Positions 32,676-42,696 of a DNA stretch of 64,000 nt are shown piece by piece. The first letter of the stretch is position 1; each line of letters starts with the position of its first letter. The DNA is taken from NCBI RefSeq assembly GCF_014196225.1, contig NZ_JACIDI010000006.1:143841-207840 (forward strand), read 5' to 3'. The translations under genes and the position numbers were made by a program. The notes beneath the pieces were generated by a model that saw nothing but the letters and a program-made list of their open reading frames with translations, had not been told where the DNA came from and ran no database searches. Origin of the DNA: Bacteroides pyogenes. Lineage in GTDB: Bacteria; Bacteroidota; Bacteroidia; Bacteroidales; Bacteroidaceae.

Positions 32676-35600
32676 ATGCAGGATTTTGTCCATTTACATG
32701 TTCATACACAATATTCTCTTTTGGATGGGCAGGCTAGTGTCAGCCGCTTGGTTGACAAAGCCATGCAAAACGGCATGAAAGGAATTGCTGTGACCGATCA
32801 TGGAAGTATGTTTGGTATTAAGGAGTTTACTAACTATGTTAATAAGAAAAATAGCGGGCTTCAAGGAGAAATAAAGGCACTGAAAAAGAGGCTTTCAGCA
32901 TTGGAAACCGATACACTGGAATGCGACGACGAGAAGAAGACGGAGATAGATATTTGTAAAACAAAAATAAAAGAAGCAGAAAACAAACTTTTTAAGCCCA
33001 TAATAGGGTGTGAGATGTATGTGGCTCGCCGTAGGATGGACTTAAAAGAGGGAAAACCTGATCAAAGTGGCTATCATTTAGTGGTACTTGCCAAGAATAA
33101 GCAGGGATACCATAATTTGATCAAATTGGTATCGCATGCGTGGACGCGCGGTTATTATATGCGTCCGCGTACCGATCGTAGTGAATTAGAGAAATATCAT
33201 GAAGGCTTGATTGTCAGCACTGCTTGCTTGGGTGGTGAAATTCCACGTCGGATTACAGCCGGTCAGTTTGCAGAAGCTGAGGAAGCGATTCAATGGTATA
33301 AAAAAGTATTCGGTGATGATTTCTACCTTGAGATGCAACGCCATAAAGCTACTGTTCCTCATGCCAACCATGAATGTTATCCGATGCAGGTGAAGGTAAA
33401 TGAACATCTGATTGAATATTCTCGGAAATTTGGCGTCAAGCTAATTTGTACGAATGATGTCCATTTTGTTGATGAGGAAAATGCAGAAGCTCATGACCGT
33501 TTGATTTGTCTTAGTACGGGTAAAGATTTGGATGACCCTACACGTATGCTCTATACTAAGCAGGAATGGATGAAAACGCGTGAGGAAATGAATGAGATAT
33601 TTGCCGATGTGCCTGAAGCTCTGAGCAATACATTGGAGATTCTGGATAAGGTGGAATATTATTCCATTGATCATGCGCCTATCATGCCGACTTTTGCCAT
33701 TCCTGAAGAATTTGGAACGGAAGAAGGATACCGTCAGAAATATACGGAAAAAGATTTGTTCGATGAATTCACACAAGATGAGAACGGACATGTGGTATTG
33801 AGTGAAGAGGAAGGACAGAATAAGATTAAAGGATTAGGTGGGTATGATAAATTATATCGTATCAAGCTAGAGGGCGATTACTTAGCCAAGCTGGCATTCG
33901 ATGGAGCCAGAAAAAAATATGGAGAACAATTGACTGATGAAGTGAAAGAACGTCTTAACTTCGAATTGTATATAATGAAAACAATGGGATTTCCGGGCTA
34001 TTTCTTGATTGTGCAGGATTTTATCAATGCGGCGCGTGAAGAATTGGGAGTCTCTGTTGGTCCTGGACGTGGTTCTGCTGCAGGATCTGCTGTCGCCTAT
34101 TGCTTAGGAATAACTCAGATAGATCCTATTCAGTATGATTTGCTTTTTGAGCGCTTCCTTAACCCCGACCGAATTTCGTTGCCCGATATTGATGTTGACT
34201 TTGATGATGATGGGCGTGGAGAAGTGCTTCGTTGGGTTACGAATAAATACGGTCAGGAGAAGGTGGCGCACATTATTACTTATGGGACTATGGCTACGAA
34301 GCTTGCCATTAAAGACGTTGCGCGTGTACAAAAGCTTCCGTTGGCAGAATCAGACCGCTTGACTAAGCTTATTCCGGATAAGATACCGGATAAGAAAATG
34401 AATCTGAAGAATGCGATTGAATATGTACCAGAGTTACAAGCGGCTGAAGCTTCATCCGATCCTTTGGTCCGGGACACGATTAAGTATGCTAAAATGCTTG
34501 AGGGAAATGTGCGGGGGACAGGAGTACATGCTTGTGGAACCATTATTTGCCGGGATGATATTACGGATTGGGTACCAGTAAGCACTGCAGATGATAAGGA
34601 AACGGGTGAAAAAATGCTTGTCACTCAATATGAGGGATCGGTGATTGAAGATACGGGGCTTATTAAAATGGACTTTCTTGGGTTGAAAACCCTTTCTATT
34701 ATTAAGGAGGCTGTTGAGAATATTCGTTTGCGGTATGGGAAGACGGTTGATGTCGACACAATTGATATGAATGATGAGGCTACCTATAAACTATATAGTG
34801 AAGGACGTACTATCGGTACATTCCAGTTTGAGTCGGCAGGAATGCAGAAGTATTTACGTGAATTGAAACCTTCTACATTCGAGGATTTGATTGCTATGAA
34901 TGCTCTGTACCGTCCGGGTCCGATGGATTATATTCCCGACTTTATTGATCGTAAACATGGACGTAAGCCCATTGAATATGATATCCCCATTATGGAGAAA
35001 TATCTGAAAGATACATATGGCATTACCGTCTATCAGGAGCAGGTGATGCTTCTTTCACGCTTGCTTGCCGACTTCACTCGTGGGGAGTCTGATACTCTTC
35101 GTAAGGCGATGGGTAAGAAGCTACGTGATAAACTGGATCACATGAAGCCTAAGTTTATCGAAGGGGGAAAGAAGAACGGGTACGATCCGAAAATGCTGGA
35201 GAAGATTTGGGCAGACTGGGAAAAATTTGCTTCTTATGCTTTCAATAAATCGCACGCAACTTGCTACTCTTGGGTCGCTTATCAGACAGCCTATCTGAAA
35301 GCCAACTATCCGCCTGAGTATATGGCTGCAGTGATGAGCCGGAGTTTGTCAAACATTACGGATATCACTAAGTTGATGGACGAATGTAAAGCGATGGGTA
35401 TTCAAACTCTTGGGCCAGACGTGAATGAAAGTAACCTGAAGTTTACGGTAAACCACGAAGGCAATATCCGTTTTGGATTAGGTGCAGTGAAAGGTGTAGG
35501 AGAGGCTGCTGTGCAAAGTATTGTGGACGAGCGTCAGAAGAATGGACCATTCAAGGGGATTTTTGATTTTGTGCAGCGTGTAAATCTGAATGCCTGTAAT

Positions 35601-36485
35601 AAAAAAAATATGGAGTGTCTAGCTTTGGCTGGTGGTTTTGACAGTTTCCCGGAATTGAAACGGGAACAATACTTTGCTGTCAACTCCAGAGGTGAGGTTT
35701 TTCTGGAAACGCTGATGCGGTATGGGAATCGCTATCAGGCAGATAAAGCCTCTGCAGTCAACTCTCTATTTGGTGGTGAAAATCTGATTGATATTGCAAC
35801 TCCTGAAATTCCTCAAGATGTGGAAAGGTGGAACGACCTTGAACGCTTGAACCGGGAACGGGAGTTAGTAGGAATCTACATTTCCGCCCATCCGTTGGAT
35901 GAGTTTTCTATTGTGTTGGAGCATGTATGCAATACACGTATGGCAGAACTTGATGATAAAGCGGCGTTATCAGGACGGGAAATTACTATGGGAGGCATCG
36001 TGACCAGCGTTCGTAAGGGTGTTAGCAAAAATGGAAATCCGTATGGGATAGCTAAAATAGAAGATTATTCCGGTTCGGCTGAGATTCCTTTCTGGGGAAA
36101 CGACTGGGTTGCTTATCAAGGCTATCTCCATGAAGGTACCTTCTTATATATCAAGGCGCGCTGCCAGCCGAAACAATGGAGGAAAGATGAATTGGAAATT
36201 AAGATTACCTCTATCGAACTTTTGCCGGATGTGAAAGAAGAGTTGGTACAAAAGATGACTATTCTTATTCCTTTGTCCGTGTTGAATTCAGCTTTGATTA
36301 CCGAGCTTTCTACTTTGATTAAAGACAGTCCCGGCACGACCGAGCTTTATTTCAAAGTAACCGATGACACGGATATGAATCGTATGCATATTGACCTGTT
36401 TTCGCGTCCGGTGAAGCTGTCGGTAGGCAAAGAGTTGATATCTTATTTAAATGAACGTCCTGAACTGGGATTCCACATTAATTAA
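32676..36485 (+). CDS. dnaE: DNA polymerase III subunit alpha
   Basis: The replicative DNA polymerase subunit, 1269 residues from the chosen start. Domains in order: PHP domain beginning HLHVHTQYSLLDG (6-18); a Lys/Glu-rich insert near 60-110; the C-family polymerase core with SVGPGRGSAAGSAVAY and the catalytic aspartates in PDIDVDFDDDGR; MDFLGLKTL and ALYRPGPMDYIPDFI; helix-hairpin-helix region FGLGAVKGVGEAAV; and the OB fold MGGIVTSVRKGVSKNGNPYG. The start at MQDFVHLHVHT (32676) is where DnaE1 homologues begin; the open frame reaches back to 32457 across the psd promoter. Confidence 0.97.
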   Translation: MQDFVHLHVHTQYSLLDGQASVSRLVDKAMQNGMKGIAVTDHGSMFGIKEFTNYVNKKNSGLQGEIKALKKRLSALETDTLECDDEKKTEIDICKTKIKEAENKLFKPIIGCEMYVARRRMDLKEGKPDQSGYHLVVLAKNKQGYHNLIKLVSHAWTRGYYMRPRTDRSELEKYHEGLIVSTACLGGEIPRRITAGQFAEAEEAIQWYKKVFGDDFYLEMQRHKATVPHANHECYPMQVKVNEHLIEYSRKFGVKLICTNDVHFVDEENAEAHDRLICLSTGKDLDDPTRMLYTKQEWMKTREEMNEIFADVPEALSNTLEILDKVEYYSIDHAPIMPTFAIPEEFGTEEGYRQKYTEKDLFDEFTQDENGHVVLSEEEGQNKIKGLGGYDKLYRIKLEGDYLAKLAFDGARKKYGEQLTDEVKERLNFELYIMKTMGFPGYFLIVQDFINAAREELGVSVGPGRGSAAGSAVAYCLGITQIDPIQYDLLFERFLNPDRISLPDIDVDFDDDGRGEVLRWVTNKYGQEKVAHIITYGTMATKLAIKDVARVQKLPLAESDRLTKLIPDKIPDKKMNLKNAIEYVPELQAAEASSDPLVRDTIKYAKMLEGNVRGTGVHACGTIICRDDITDWVPVSTADDKETGEKMLVTQYEGSVIEDTGLIKMDFLGLKTLSIIKEAVENIRLRYGKTVDVDTIDMNDEATYKLYSEGRTIGTFQFESAGMQKYLRELKPSTFEDLIAMNALYRPGPMDYIPDFIDRKHGRKPIEYDIPIMEKYLKDTYGITVYQEQVMLLSRLLADFTRGESDTLRKAMGKKLRDKLDHMKPKFIEGGKKNGYDPKMLEKIWADWEKFASYAFNKSHATCYSWVAYQTAYLKANYPPEYMAAVMSRSLSNITDITKLMDECKAMGIQTLGPDVNESNLKFTVNHEGNIRFGLGAVKGVGEAAVQSIVDERQKNGPFKGIFDFVQRVNLNACNKKNMECLALAGGFDSFPELKREQYFAVNSRGEVFLETLMRYGNRYQADKASAVNSLFGGENLIDIATPEIPQDVERWNDLERLNRERELVGIYISAHPLDEFSIVLEHVCNTRMAELDDKAALSGREITMGGIVTSVRKGVSKNGNPYGIAKIEDYSGSAEIPFWGNDWVAYQGYLHEGTFLYIKARCQPKQWRKDELEIKITSIELLPDVKEELVQKMTILIPLSVLNSALITELSTLIKDSPGTTELYFKVTDDTDMNRMHIDLFSRPVKLSVGKELISYLNERPELGFHIN

Positions 36486-36486
36486 T

Positions 36487-36494
36487 TATATTTG
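36487..36494 (+). promoter_or_regulatory. Candidate -7 box for trxA
   Basis: TATATTTG immediately after the dnaE stop codon, 57 bases before the trxA ATG. The -33 region lies inside dnaE and has no TTTG. Confidence 0.45.
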
Positions 36495-36551
36495 CAGTGT
36501 GAACATTATTATAATAATGGCGTTATATTCATATATTAAAATTATAAAAGA

Positions 36552-36866
36552 ATGGCTTTAGAAATTACAAACAGCAATTACAAAGAAGTGTTGGCCGAAG
36601 GTAAGCCCGTGGTTATAGATTTTTGGGCTCCTTGGTGCGGTCCTTGCAAAATGGTAGGTCCTATCATTGAAGAATTGGCAGAGGAATATAAAGGACAGAT
36701 AGTTGTCGGAAAATGTGATGTTGATGAAAACGATGAAGTCTCTGCTGAGTACGGAATCAGAAATATTCCTACGGTACTATTCTTCAAAAACGGTGAGATT
36801 GTAGACAAGCAGGTAGGTGCTGTGAGCAAATCCGTTTTTGTGGAAAAAATAGAGAAACTGCTTTAA
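36552..36866 (+). CDS. trxA: Thioredoxin
   Basis: A 104-residue cytoplasmic thioredoxin with the redox site WCGPC (28-32) in FWAPWCGPCKM and the cis-proline region IRNIPTVLFFKNGE (about 72-85). It reduces protein disulfides, including that of ribonucleotide reductase. No signal peptide. It is 66 bases after dnaE and 37 bases before the acidic hypothetical gene. Confidence 0.97.
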   Translation: MALEITNSNYKEVLAEGKPVVIDFWAPWCGPCKMVGPIIEELAEEYKGQIVVGKCDVDENDEVSAEYGIRNIPTVLFFKNGEIVDKQVGAVSKSVFVEKIEKLL

Positions 36867-36903
36867 GAAACCGGATGCTTTTTCTGTATTTACGTATCAC
36901 TTA

Positions 36904-37254
36904 ATGCTTAAAGACATGGGATTGGAAGATGATTTTTTGTTGGCGGATGCCGATGATGAAAAAACAATTGAGTTTATAAGAAACTATTTGCCCCAAGAAC
37001 TGAAAGAGAGATTCTCGGATGACGAATTGCATTATTTTATCGATTTGATTGATGAGTATTATTCGGAAAGCGGAATTCTTGATGTACAACCAGATAAAGA
37101 TGGCTATGTGGAAGTGGATTTGGAAGCAATCGTGGCATACGTCATGGAAGAGTCCCGAAAAGATGGAATGGGGCAATACGATCCCGAAGATATTCTCTTT
37201 GTAGTTCAAGGAGAAATGGAATATGCAGAGTCTTTAGACGAAGAGGGAGACTGA
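36904..37254 (+). CDS. Acidic hypothetical protein
   Basis: Not recognised. A 116-residue, strongly acidic soluble protein with several Asp/Glu runs (LADADDEKTIEF; ESLDEEGD at the end) and helical segments such as NYLPQELKERFSDDELHYFIDLIDEYY. No catalytic or metal motif. Met5 (MGLEDDF) is an equally good start. It follows trxA by 37 bases and ends ahead of a terminator-like hairpin, so it may share the trxA transcript. Confidence 0.7.
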   Translation: MLKDMGLEDDFLLADADDEKTIEFIRNYLPQELKERFSDDELHYFIDLIDEYYSESGILDVQPDKDGYVEVDLEAIVAYVMEESRKDGMGQYDPEDILFVVQGEMEYAESLDEEGD

Positions 37255-37302
37255 TTTGTCTTTAGCTTCATATCCATTGTAAGAACACATAATCTGATTC
37301 AG

Positions 37303-37338
37303 CAAGGCTACTTCAAAAAGATAAATGAGGTAGCCTTG
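37303..37338. terminator. Terminator-like hairpin between convergent genes
   Basis: CAAGGCTACTTC at 37303-37314 pairs with GAGGTAGCCTTG at 37327-37338 (one G-T pair). Only a weak TT-AATT tract follows on the + strand. It lies 48 bases after the acidic hypothetical gene and 78 bases from the convergent GH92 gene. Confidence 0.6.
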
Positions 37339-37415
37339 TTAATTGCTGAAAATAGATGCCTTTGTAACCTTGATATGTTTTCCCTCTCTAGCCATTTGTG
37401 AGTTTTGCCGAGATG

Positions 37416-39692
37416 TCATTCTGCTAATTCTCTGGAGAATGAATAAGGTGCTTCTTTCTCTTTTGTCCCTCTGTCGTGGCTCGGGTGGTCGCTCATGCTA
37501 ACGAAGATCGTTCCTCCGTTCAAGAGATCTTCGTGGCGGAAGAAGTTCTTGGTATAATTGTTTCCGTTCCACTCCATCGAGTCGATGTAGACATTCTCTT
37601 TGCTGTTTTCCGGCGCTTCGATGGTGAGCTTCTTTCCGTTCTCGAAGTGCAGTGTGGCTTTTCTGAACAAAGGAGCGCCTGCCACATACTCGTCCGTTCC
37701 CGGGCAGACGGGGTAGAACCCTAAAGCGGAGAACACGTACCAGGCCGAGGTTTGTCCGTTGTCTTCGTCGCCACAATAACCGTCGGCTTGCGGAGTGTAC
37801 ATGCGGTTCATCACTTCACGCAGCCAATATTGAGCTTTCCACGGCTGGCCGGCATAATTGTACAGATAGATCATGTGCTGTATGGGCTGGTTGCCGTGAG
37901 CGTAATTGCCCATATTCATCACGGTCATTTCGCGTATTTCGTGAATCACTTGTCCGTAATAACTTTCATCGAAGAGAGGCGGTACGGAGAATACGGAGTC
38001 GAGCATGGCGACGAACATCTTCCTGCCGCCCATCAGGTCGATGAGCCCCTGCGGATCGTGGAATACCGACCATGAATAGTGCCAACTGTTTCCTTCGGTG
38101 AAAGCATCGCCCCATTTCAACGGCGAGAAGGGAGCCATAAACGTGCCGTCGGCATTGCGCCCGCGCATCAGCCGGCTCTCTTTGTCGAATACGTTTTTGT
38201 AGTTCATCGCGCGTTTGGCAAAAAGAGCGATTTCCTTTTTCGGGCGTTTCAGCTCCTTTGCCATGCGGTAGATGCACCAGTCGTTGTAAGCATACTCCAG
38301 TGTGCGGGCGGTGTTCTCATTGATTTCCACATCGTAGGGCACATAGCCGAGCTTATTGTAATACTCATGTCCCAGCCTTCCGGTAGAAGATACTTCGGGA
38401 TGTACATTCTCCGTTCCGTGCAGCAGTCCTTCGTACAGTGTCTTCACATCGTCCACTTTCACGCCTTTCAGATAAGCGTCGGCCAATACGGAAGCCGAGT
38501 TGTTCCCAATCATGCATCCTCTGTGTCCCGGACTTGCCCATTCGGGAAAGAAGCCGCTCTCCTTATAAGTGTTGACGAGTCCTTCCTGCATCTCTTTGTT
38601 GACGGAAGGATACATGAGGTTGAGCAAGGGGAACAGGCAGCGGAACGTATCCCAGAATCCCGTATCGGTGTACATGTATCCGGGCAACACCTGCCCGTTG
38701 TAAGGGCTGTAATGAACAGGTTCTCCGTCGGCATTGAGTTCGTAAAACTTACGCGGAAAGAGTAACGACCGATACAGGCAAGAATAGAAAGTGCGGTATT
38801 GGTCGGTCTCCCCGCCTTCCACCTCAATCTTTCCGAGCACATCGTTCCAAGCCTTTCTCCCTTTTTCGCAAATCTGCTCGAGGTTGTCCGTACCCAGTTC
38901 CCGCATATTGCGCTCCGCTTGCTCCAAACTGATAAAAGATGACGCTACCCGGGCATGCACCTGCTCGCCCCGGCGAGTGTGGAAGCCGATAATGGCTCCG
39001 GCATGGTCGGTAGTCTGCTCCGTTTGCTTCTCTTCGATGGTTCCGTTATTCACGGTAGCACGGTAAGCAAAAGGCTTATCGAATTCGATGATGAAGTAGT
39101 TTTTGAAGTTTGCGGGTACGCCTCCGCTGTTGCGGGTGGTATATCCGATGATTCTTCGCTCTTCCGGCATCACTTTGACGTACGAGCCTTTATCGAACGC
39201 GTCGACTACGATGTACGAATGCTCGCTTTCGGGGAAAGTGAAGCGGAAGATAGCTGCACGTTCCGTAGGGGAGAACTCCGTCACTACATCGTGTTCTGCC
39301 AGATATACCTTATAATAATAAGGAGTCGCTTCTTCTGCCTTGTGCGAGAACCAGCTCGCGCGCTTCTCCTCGTCGAACACCGGTTTGCCTACCACAGGCA
39401 TGAGGGAGAATTGTCCGTAGTCATTGATCCAAGGGCTGGGTTGATGCGTCTGTTTGAATCCCCTGATCTTGTTGGCGGTGTACACATACTGCCAACCGTC
39501 TCCCATCTTTCCTGTCTGGGGCGTCCAGAAATTCATCCCCCAAGGGCGTGCGATGGCGGGATATGTGTTTCCTGTGGACAACTCGAATGTCGATTGTGTT
39601 CCCATCAACGGGTTGACATATTGCGTCAGGTCTTTGGCTTGGGTGATAACCGTCAGACCGAGGAGATACATACTAAGTAAGATTCTTTTCAT
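37416..39692 (-). CDS. GH92 alpha-mannosidase (periplasmic)
   Basis: A 758-residue exo-acting alpha-mannosidase of glycoside hydrolase family 92, calcium-dependent and inverting. A type I signal peptide (ending ITQA) sends it to the periplasm. The N-terminal beta-sandwich starts YVNPLMGTQ. The (alpha/alpha)6 domain has TDTGFWDTFRCLFPLL, EGNSWHYSWSVFHD with the probable catalytic acid Glu, and GDEDNGQTSAWYVFSALGFY with the catalytic-base Asp. It has HGNQP where the two neighbouring GH92 proteins have HGNEP, which may alter the aglycone subsite. Start set at MKRILLSMYL, giving a proper signal peptide. Linkage specificity unknown. Confidence 0.93.
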   Translation of the reverse strand: MKRILLSMYLLGLTVITQAKDLTQYVNPLMGTQSTFELSTGNTYPAIARPWGMNFWTPQTGKMGDGWQYVYTANKIRGFKQTHQPSPWINDYGQFSLMPVVGKPVFDEEKRASWFSHKAEEATPYYYKVYLAEHDVVTEFSPTERAAIFRFTFPESEHSYIVVDAFDKGSYVKVMPEERRIIGYTTRNSGGVPANFKNYFIIEFDKPFAYRATVNNGTIEEKQTEQTTDHAGAIIGFHTRRGEQVHARVASSFISLEQAERNMRELGTDNLEQICEKGRKAWNDVLGKIEVEGGETDQYRTFYSCLYRSLLFPRKFYELNADGEPVHYSPYNGQVLPGYMYTDTGFWDTFRCLFPLLNLMYPSVNKEMQEGLVNTYKESGFFPEWASPGHRGCMIGNNSASVLADAYLKGVKVDDVKTLYEGLLHGTENVHPEVSSTGRLGHEYYNKLGYVPYDVEINENTARTLEYAYNDWCIYRMAKELKRPKKEIALFAKRAMNYKNVFDKESRLMRGRNADGTFMAPFSPLKWGDAFTEGNSWHYSWSVFHDPQGLIDLMGGRKMFVAMLDSVFSVPPLFDESYYGQVIHEIREMTVMNMGNYAHGNQPIQHMIYLYNYAGQPWKAQYWLREVMNRMYTPQADGYCGDEDNGQTSAWYVFSALGFYPVCPGTDEYVAGAPLFRKATLHFENGKKLTIEAPENSKENVYIDSMEWNGNNYTKNFFRHEDLLNGGTIFVSMSDHPSHDRGTKEKEAPYSFSRELAE

Positions 39693-39988
39693 GCTGTATG
39701 ATTTATGATAAATACTTCTCTGTTTTTTTGTTTTAAGTTGGCAGAGCAATCCGTTTTCTCAAAATTCTGATGTGCAGATTGGCTCTTTTGCTTTTTCTTT
39801 TGAGGGCTGACTGTATGAGCGGTTACTGTAAAATCGTTTTTTTGGCTTCATGATTTTGCTTCCCACTTGTTTCTTTTTTTCCCCGCTTTCGAGCTTTACT
39901 GTGTAGCCGGTTGCAGCAGATCCGGGCTTGTGAATGGATATAAGCCTGCTTATGCTTACCGATAATTGCATCGGAGCTGATTTCCGAG
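39693..39988. other. Gap between the first two GH92 genes
   Basis: About 300 bases, T-rich on the + strand. The open frame here (39759-40007, leftward) is Lys/Ser-rich, overlaps the next gene and has no family resemblance, so it is not called. No clear promoter or terminator was found. Confidence 0.5.
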
Positions 39989-42265
39989 TTAATGCTTCTT
40001 GCCCCATTGCGTCGGCCGACTGCTCATTCTGATTTCCATCGTTCCTCCGCCGGCAATGTCCGCGTGGCTGAAGAACGGAGTCGTCAACGGTTTCCCGTTG
40101 AGTACAACACTTTCGATGTATTTGTTGGTTTTCGTATTGTTCTCTACAAAGATATGGAATGTTTTCTTTTCAGGCAGGCGAATCGTCACTTTGTCGAAAG
40201 CGGGACGCCCGATGGAGTAGACCGGTTTGCCGGGACACACTTGATAGAAGCCCATAGCATTGAGCACATACCATGCTGACATCTGTCCGCAGTCCTCGTT
40301 GCCCGAAAGTCCGTCCACACTGTTTGCATACTGGCTGCGGAACACACTGTCCACCAACTCCTGTGTCCGCCACGGACGGTCGACATAGTTATAAAGATGG
40401 ATGATGTGATGGCTCGGTTCGTTTCCGTGCGCATATTGTCCGATAAGCCCCGTTATGTCCGAAGAAGTGGTTTCCCCTTCCAATGCAGAGTCGGCGGTAA
40501 ACAAAGAATCCAGTTTTTCGACGAATGCTTCTTCTCCTCCCATTAAAGAGACAAGCCCTTCTACATCGTGCGGAACGAACCATGTCCACTGCCAGGCTGT
40601 TCCCTCGCAATAATCATCGTTACGGTGGGTCGAAGCGCGCGGGTTGAACGGAGTACGCCAGTTGCCTTTCGAGTCGATACCGCGCATGAAGCGGGTAGAC
40701 GGGTCGAAGTAGCGTTCATATCCTTTCGCAAAGCGGCTGTACTTCTTTTGATTGGCGGTGTCGCCCATGGCTTCGGCAAAGACGGAGATGCACCAGTCGT
40801 TGTAGGCATACTCCAACGCTTTGGCCACAGCCTCGTTGTCCCGGTCGCAGGGCACGTATCCGATGGCATTCTTCCAATACTTGGCTTCAGGCATCAGATG
40901 CGGAAGCACCAAAGCGGGGCATTTGATGCCTGCGGTGTCGTATTCCGCCACACGAAGGCAGGCTTTGTAAGCTTCTTCCACATCGAAGTCGCGGTAGCCT
41001 TTCATGTAAGCGTCTACAATCACGGGGACGGCATGATAGCCTATCATCGTGCCTGTATAGTTGCCCGCCAGTTCCCACATCGGAAAGACGCCCCCTTCGC
41101 GATGCTTGCTGATGAGCGAACGGACGAATTGATTGTTCAATTCGGGCTCGATGATGGTCATCAGCGGATGCAGTGCGCGGAACGTATCCCATAAGGAAAA
41201 TACGGTGTAGATCGGACGGTCTGCTTTCGTCTGTCTCACTTGCAAATCCATTCCGAGGTAGCGTCCGTCCGCATCGGTAAACAGGTTGGGGCTGATGCCC
41301 GTGTGATAAAGGGCGGTGTAAAACACTGTTCTTTCGTCCTTGTCCGCTGTGCTGATGTCTATTTTCGAAAGATAAGCGTTCCATGCCGCGCGTGCGTCCT
41401 TTCGTACCCGGTCGAAGTCCCACTCCGGAATCTCGTTTTCCACGTTCTTGCGCGCGCCTTCCATGTCTACTGCGGAAACGCCGACCTTGACCAAAACCTG
41501 TTCATCCTTTTTCGTGTTGAATTGTAGCAGCGCTTTGCATTGCGGCAGACGCTTGCCGTTGTCCATCGTTACGGAATCGGTGATAAGCGTACAGGTGAAC
41601 GGTCTGGAAAACTTCGCATAGAAGTTGATGTATTGGTCGAACGCCCAATAAGTCGTCTTTTTGCGTCCGCGTATCTCGGTATCGCTGACGATTTCGATAC
41701 TCATTTCCGAGTTGGTCTGTCGTTGCAGGCTGTAATCGAGGTCGAGAATAAATCCCGCTTCCTTGCTCTCGGGGAATGTGTAGCGATGGATGGCGCCCCG
41801 CTTCGTGGCGGTAAGTTCCGCCTTCACTCCGTAAGTGTCGAGGAATACGGAATAATATCCCGGCTCTGCCGCCTCATTCCGGTGTGAAAAGGTGGAAGCG
41901 TATGCCAAACGTTGGCTGCTCGGGTCGGTTGTCAGATAATGTTGCTTGCCTGTGGTAGGCATCAGCAGCACATCGCCGTAGTCGCAGCAACCCGTCCCGC
42001 TGAGGTGGGTATGCGAGAACCCGTTGATGGAGGAGTCGGAATAATGATAGCCTGAACAAGCGTCCCATCCGTCGATACGAGTGTCGGGACTCGGCTGAAT
42101 CATGCCGTGCGGAACCACTGCTCCGGGAAACGTATGTCCGTGTCCGCCGGTTCCGATAAAAGGGTTTACATACGCGCAGTAATCCGGCTCGCCGACCGGA
42201 GCGTTGCAGGAGCTGAAGAACAAGAGTCCGCCCAGACATCCCATAAAGAGTTTTTTTATTTTCAT
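39989..42265 (-). CDS. GH92 alpha-mannosidase lipoprotein
   Basis: A 758-residue GH92 enzyme with lipobox FFSSC (Cys20). The N-terminal domain has YVNPFIGTGGHGHTFPGAVVPHGM, and the catalytic domain has FSLWDTFRALHPL, CEGTAWQWTWFVPHD, GQYAHGNEPSHHI and GNEDCGQMSAWYVLNAMGFY. These carry the GH92 acid and base residues. GH92 enzymes remove terminal mannose from N-glycans or yeast mannan. Being a lipoprotein, it is anchored in the outer membrane. It is the middle gene of three and is separated from both neighbours by 300-430 bases, so each may be transcribed separately. Confidence 0.94.
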   Translation of the reverse strand: MKIKKLFMGCLGGLLFFSSCNAPVGEPDYCAYVNPFIGTGGHGHTFPGAVVPHGMIQPSPDTRIDGWDACSGYHYSDSSINGFSHTHLSGTGCCDYGDVLLMPTTGKQHYLTTDPSSQRLAYASTFSHRNEAAEPGYYSVFLDTYGVKAELTATKRGAIHRYTFPESKEAGFILDLDYSLQRQTNSEMSIEIVSDTEIRGRKKTTYWAFDQYINFYAKFSRPFTCTLITDSVTMDNGKRLPQCKALLQFNTKKDEQVLVKVGVSAVDMEGARKNVENEIPEWDFDRVRKDARAAWNAYLSKIDISTADKDERTVFYTALYHTGISPNLFTDADGRYLGMDLQVRQTKADRPIYTVFSLWDTFRALHPLMTIIEPELNNQFVRSLISKHREGGVFPMWELAGNYTGTMIGYHAVPVIVDAYMKGYRDFDVEEAYKACLRVAEYDTAGIKCPALVLPHLMPEAKYWKNAIGYVPCDRDNEAVAKALEYAYNDWCISVFAEAMGDTANQKKYSRFAKGYERYFDPSTRFMRGIDSKGNWRTPFNPRASTHRNDDYCEGTAWQWTWFVPHDVEGLVSLMGGEEAFVEKLDSLFTADSALEGETTSSDITGLIGQYAHGNEPSHHIIHLYNYVDRPWRTQELVDSVFRSQYANSVDGLSGNEDCGQMSAWYVLNAMGFYQVCPGKPVYSIGRPAFDKVTIRLPEKKTFHIFVENNTKTNKYIESVVLNGKPLTTPFFSHADIAGGGTMEIRMSSRPTQWGKKH

Positions 42266-42696
42266 GGTATATGATATTATCCGTTTGCAGGTTTTGAAGT
42301 TGCTACATTTATATAGAACAAGGTTTTAGGGTGCCGAAATCGGGAAGCCTTGTTTCTTATTCCGTATAAACTCTATTATAAAAGACAATCCGAAAGGCTG
42401 AAACGCTAAAACAGCTCTTTCTGTTTTTTATATGTATATTGGAAAACGGGAGTAACCGGAATTTTTCTTTCGGTAAACTTACATCCTACATTGTAGAAGT
42501 ATGGTTTCTACTTGCCGTCGGGTCTCCTTTCTGCCCAAGAATTTACAGACGAACCGCAGCATGGCTTTCACGGATGTAAAGTTCTTTTGGTTGATTGCCT
42601 CTCAAGCCCGGTGTAGCGAGAACCTTTTCTGTCTTGAATGTAAAGTTCTTGTAGTTGATTGCCTCTTTCTTTCCATTGAAGCCGAAGGAACGGCTT
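42266..42696. other. Gap with a duplicated 30-base segment
   Basis: About 430 bases without a gene. The distal part holds two copies of a 30-base segment 64 bp apart (42573-42666). No clear -7 box for the downstream GH92 gene was found. Confidence 0.55.
42573..42666. repeat. Two 64-bp-spaced copies of a 30-base segment
   Basis: Copies at 42573-42602 and 42637-42666 share ATGTAAAGTTCTT and GTTGATTGCCTCT, identical at 27 of 30 positions. They lie downstream of the leftward GH92 gene ending at 42697. Confidence 0.9.

Noticed and set aside
39759..40007. 82-residue leftward reading frame between GH92 genes
   Set aside because: Overlaps the end of the middle GH92 gene and has no family features.
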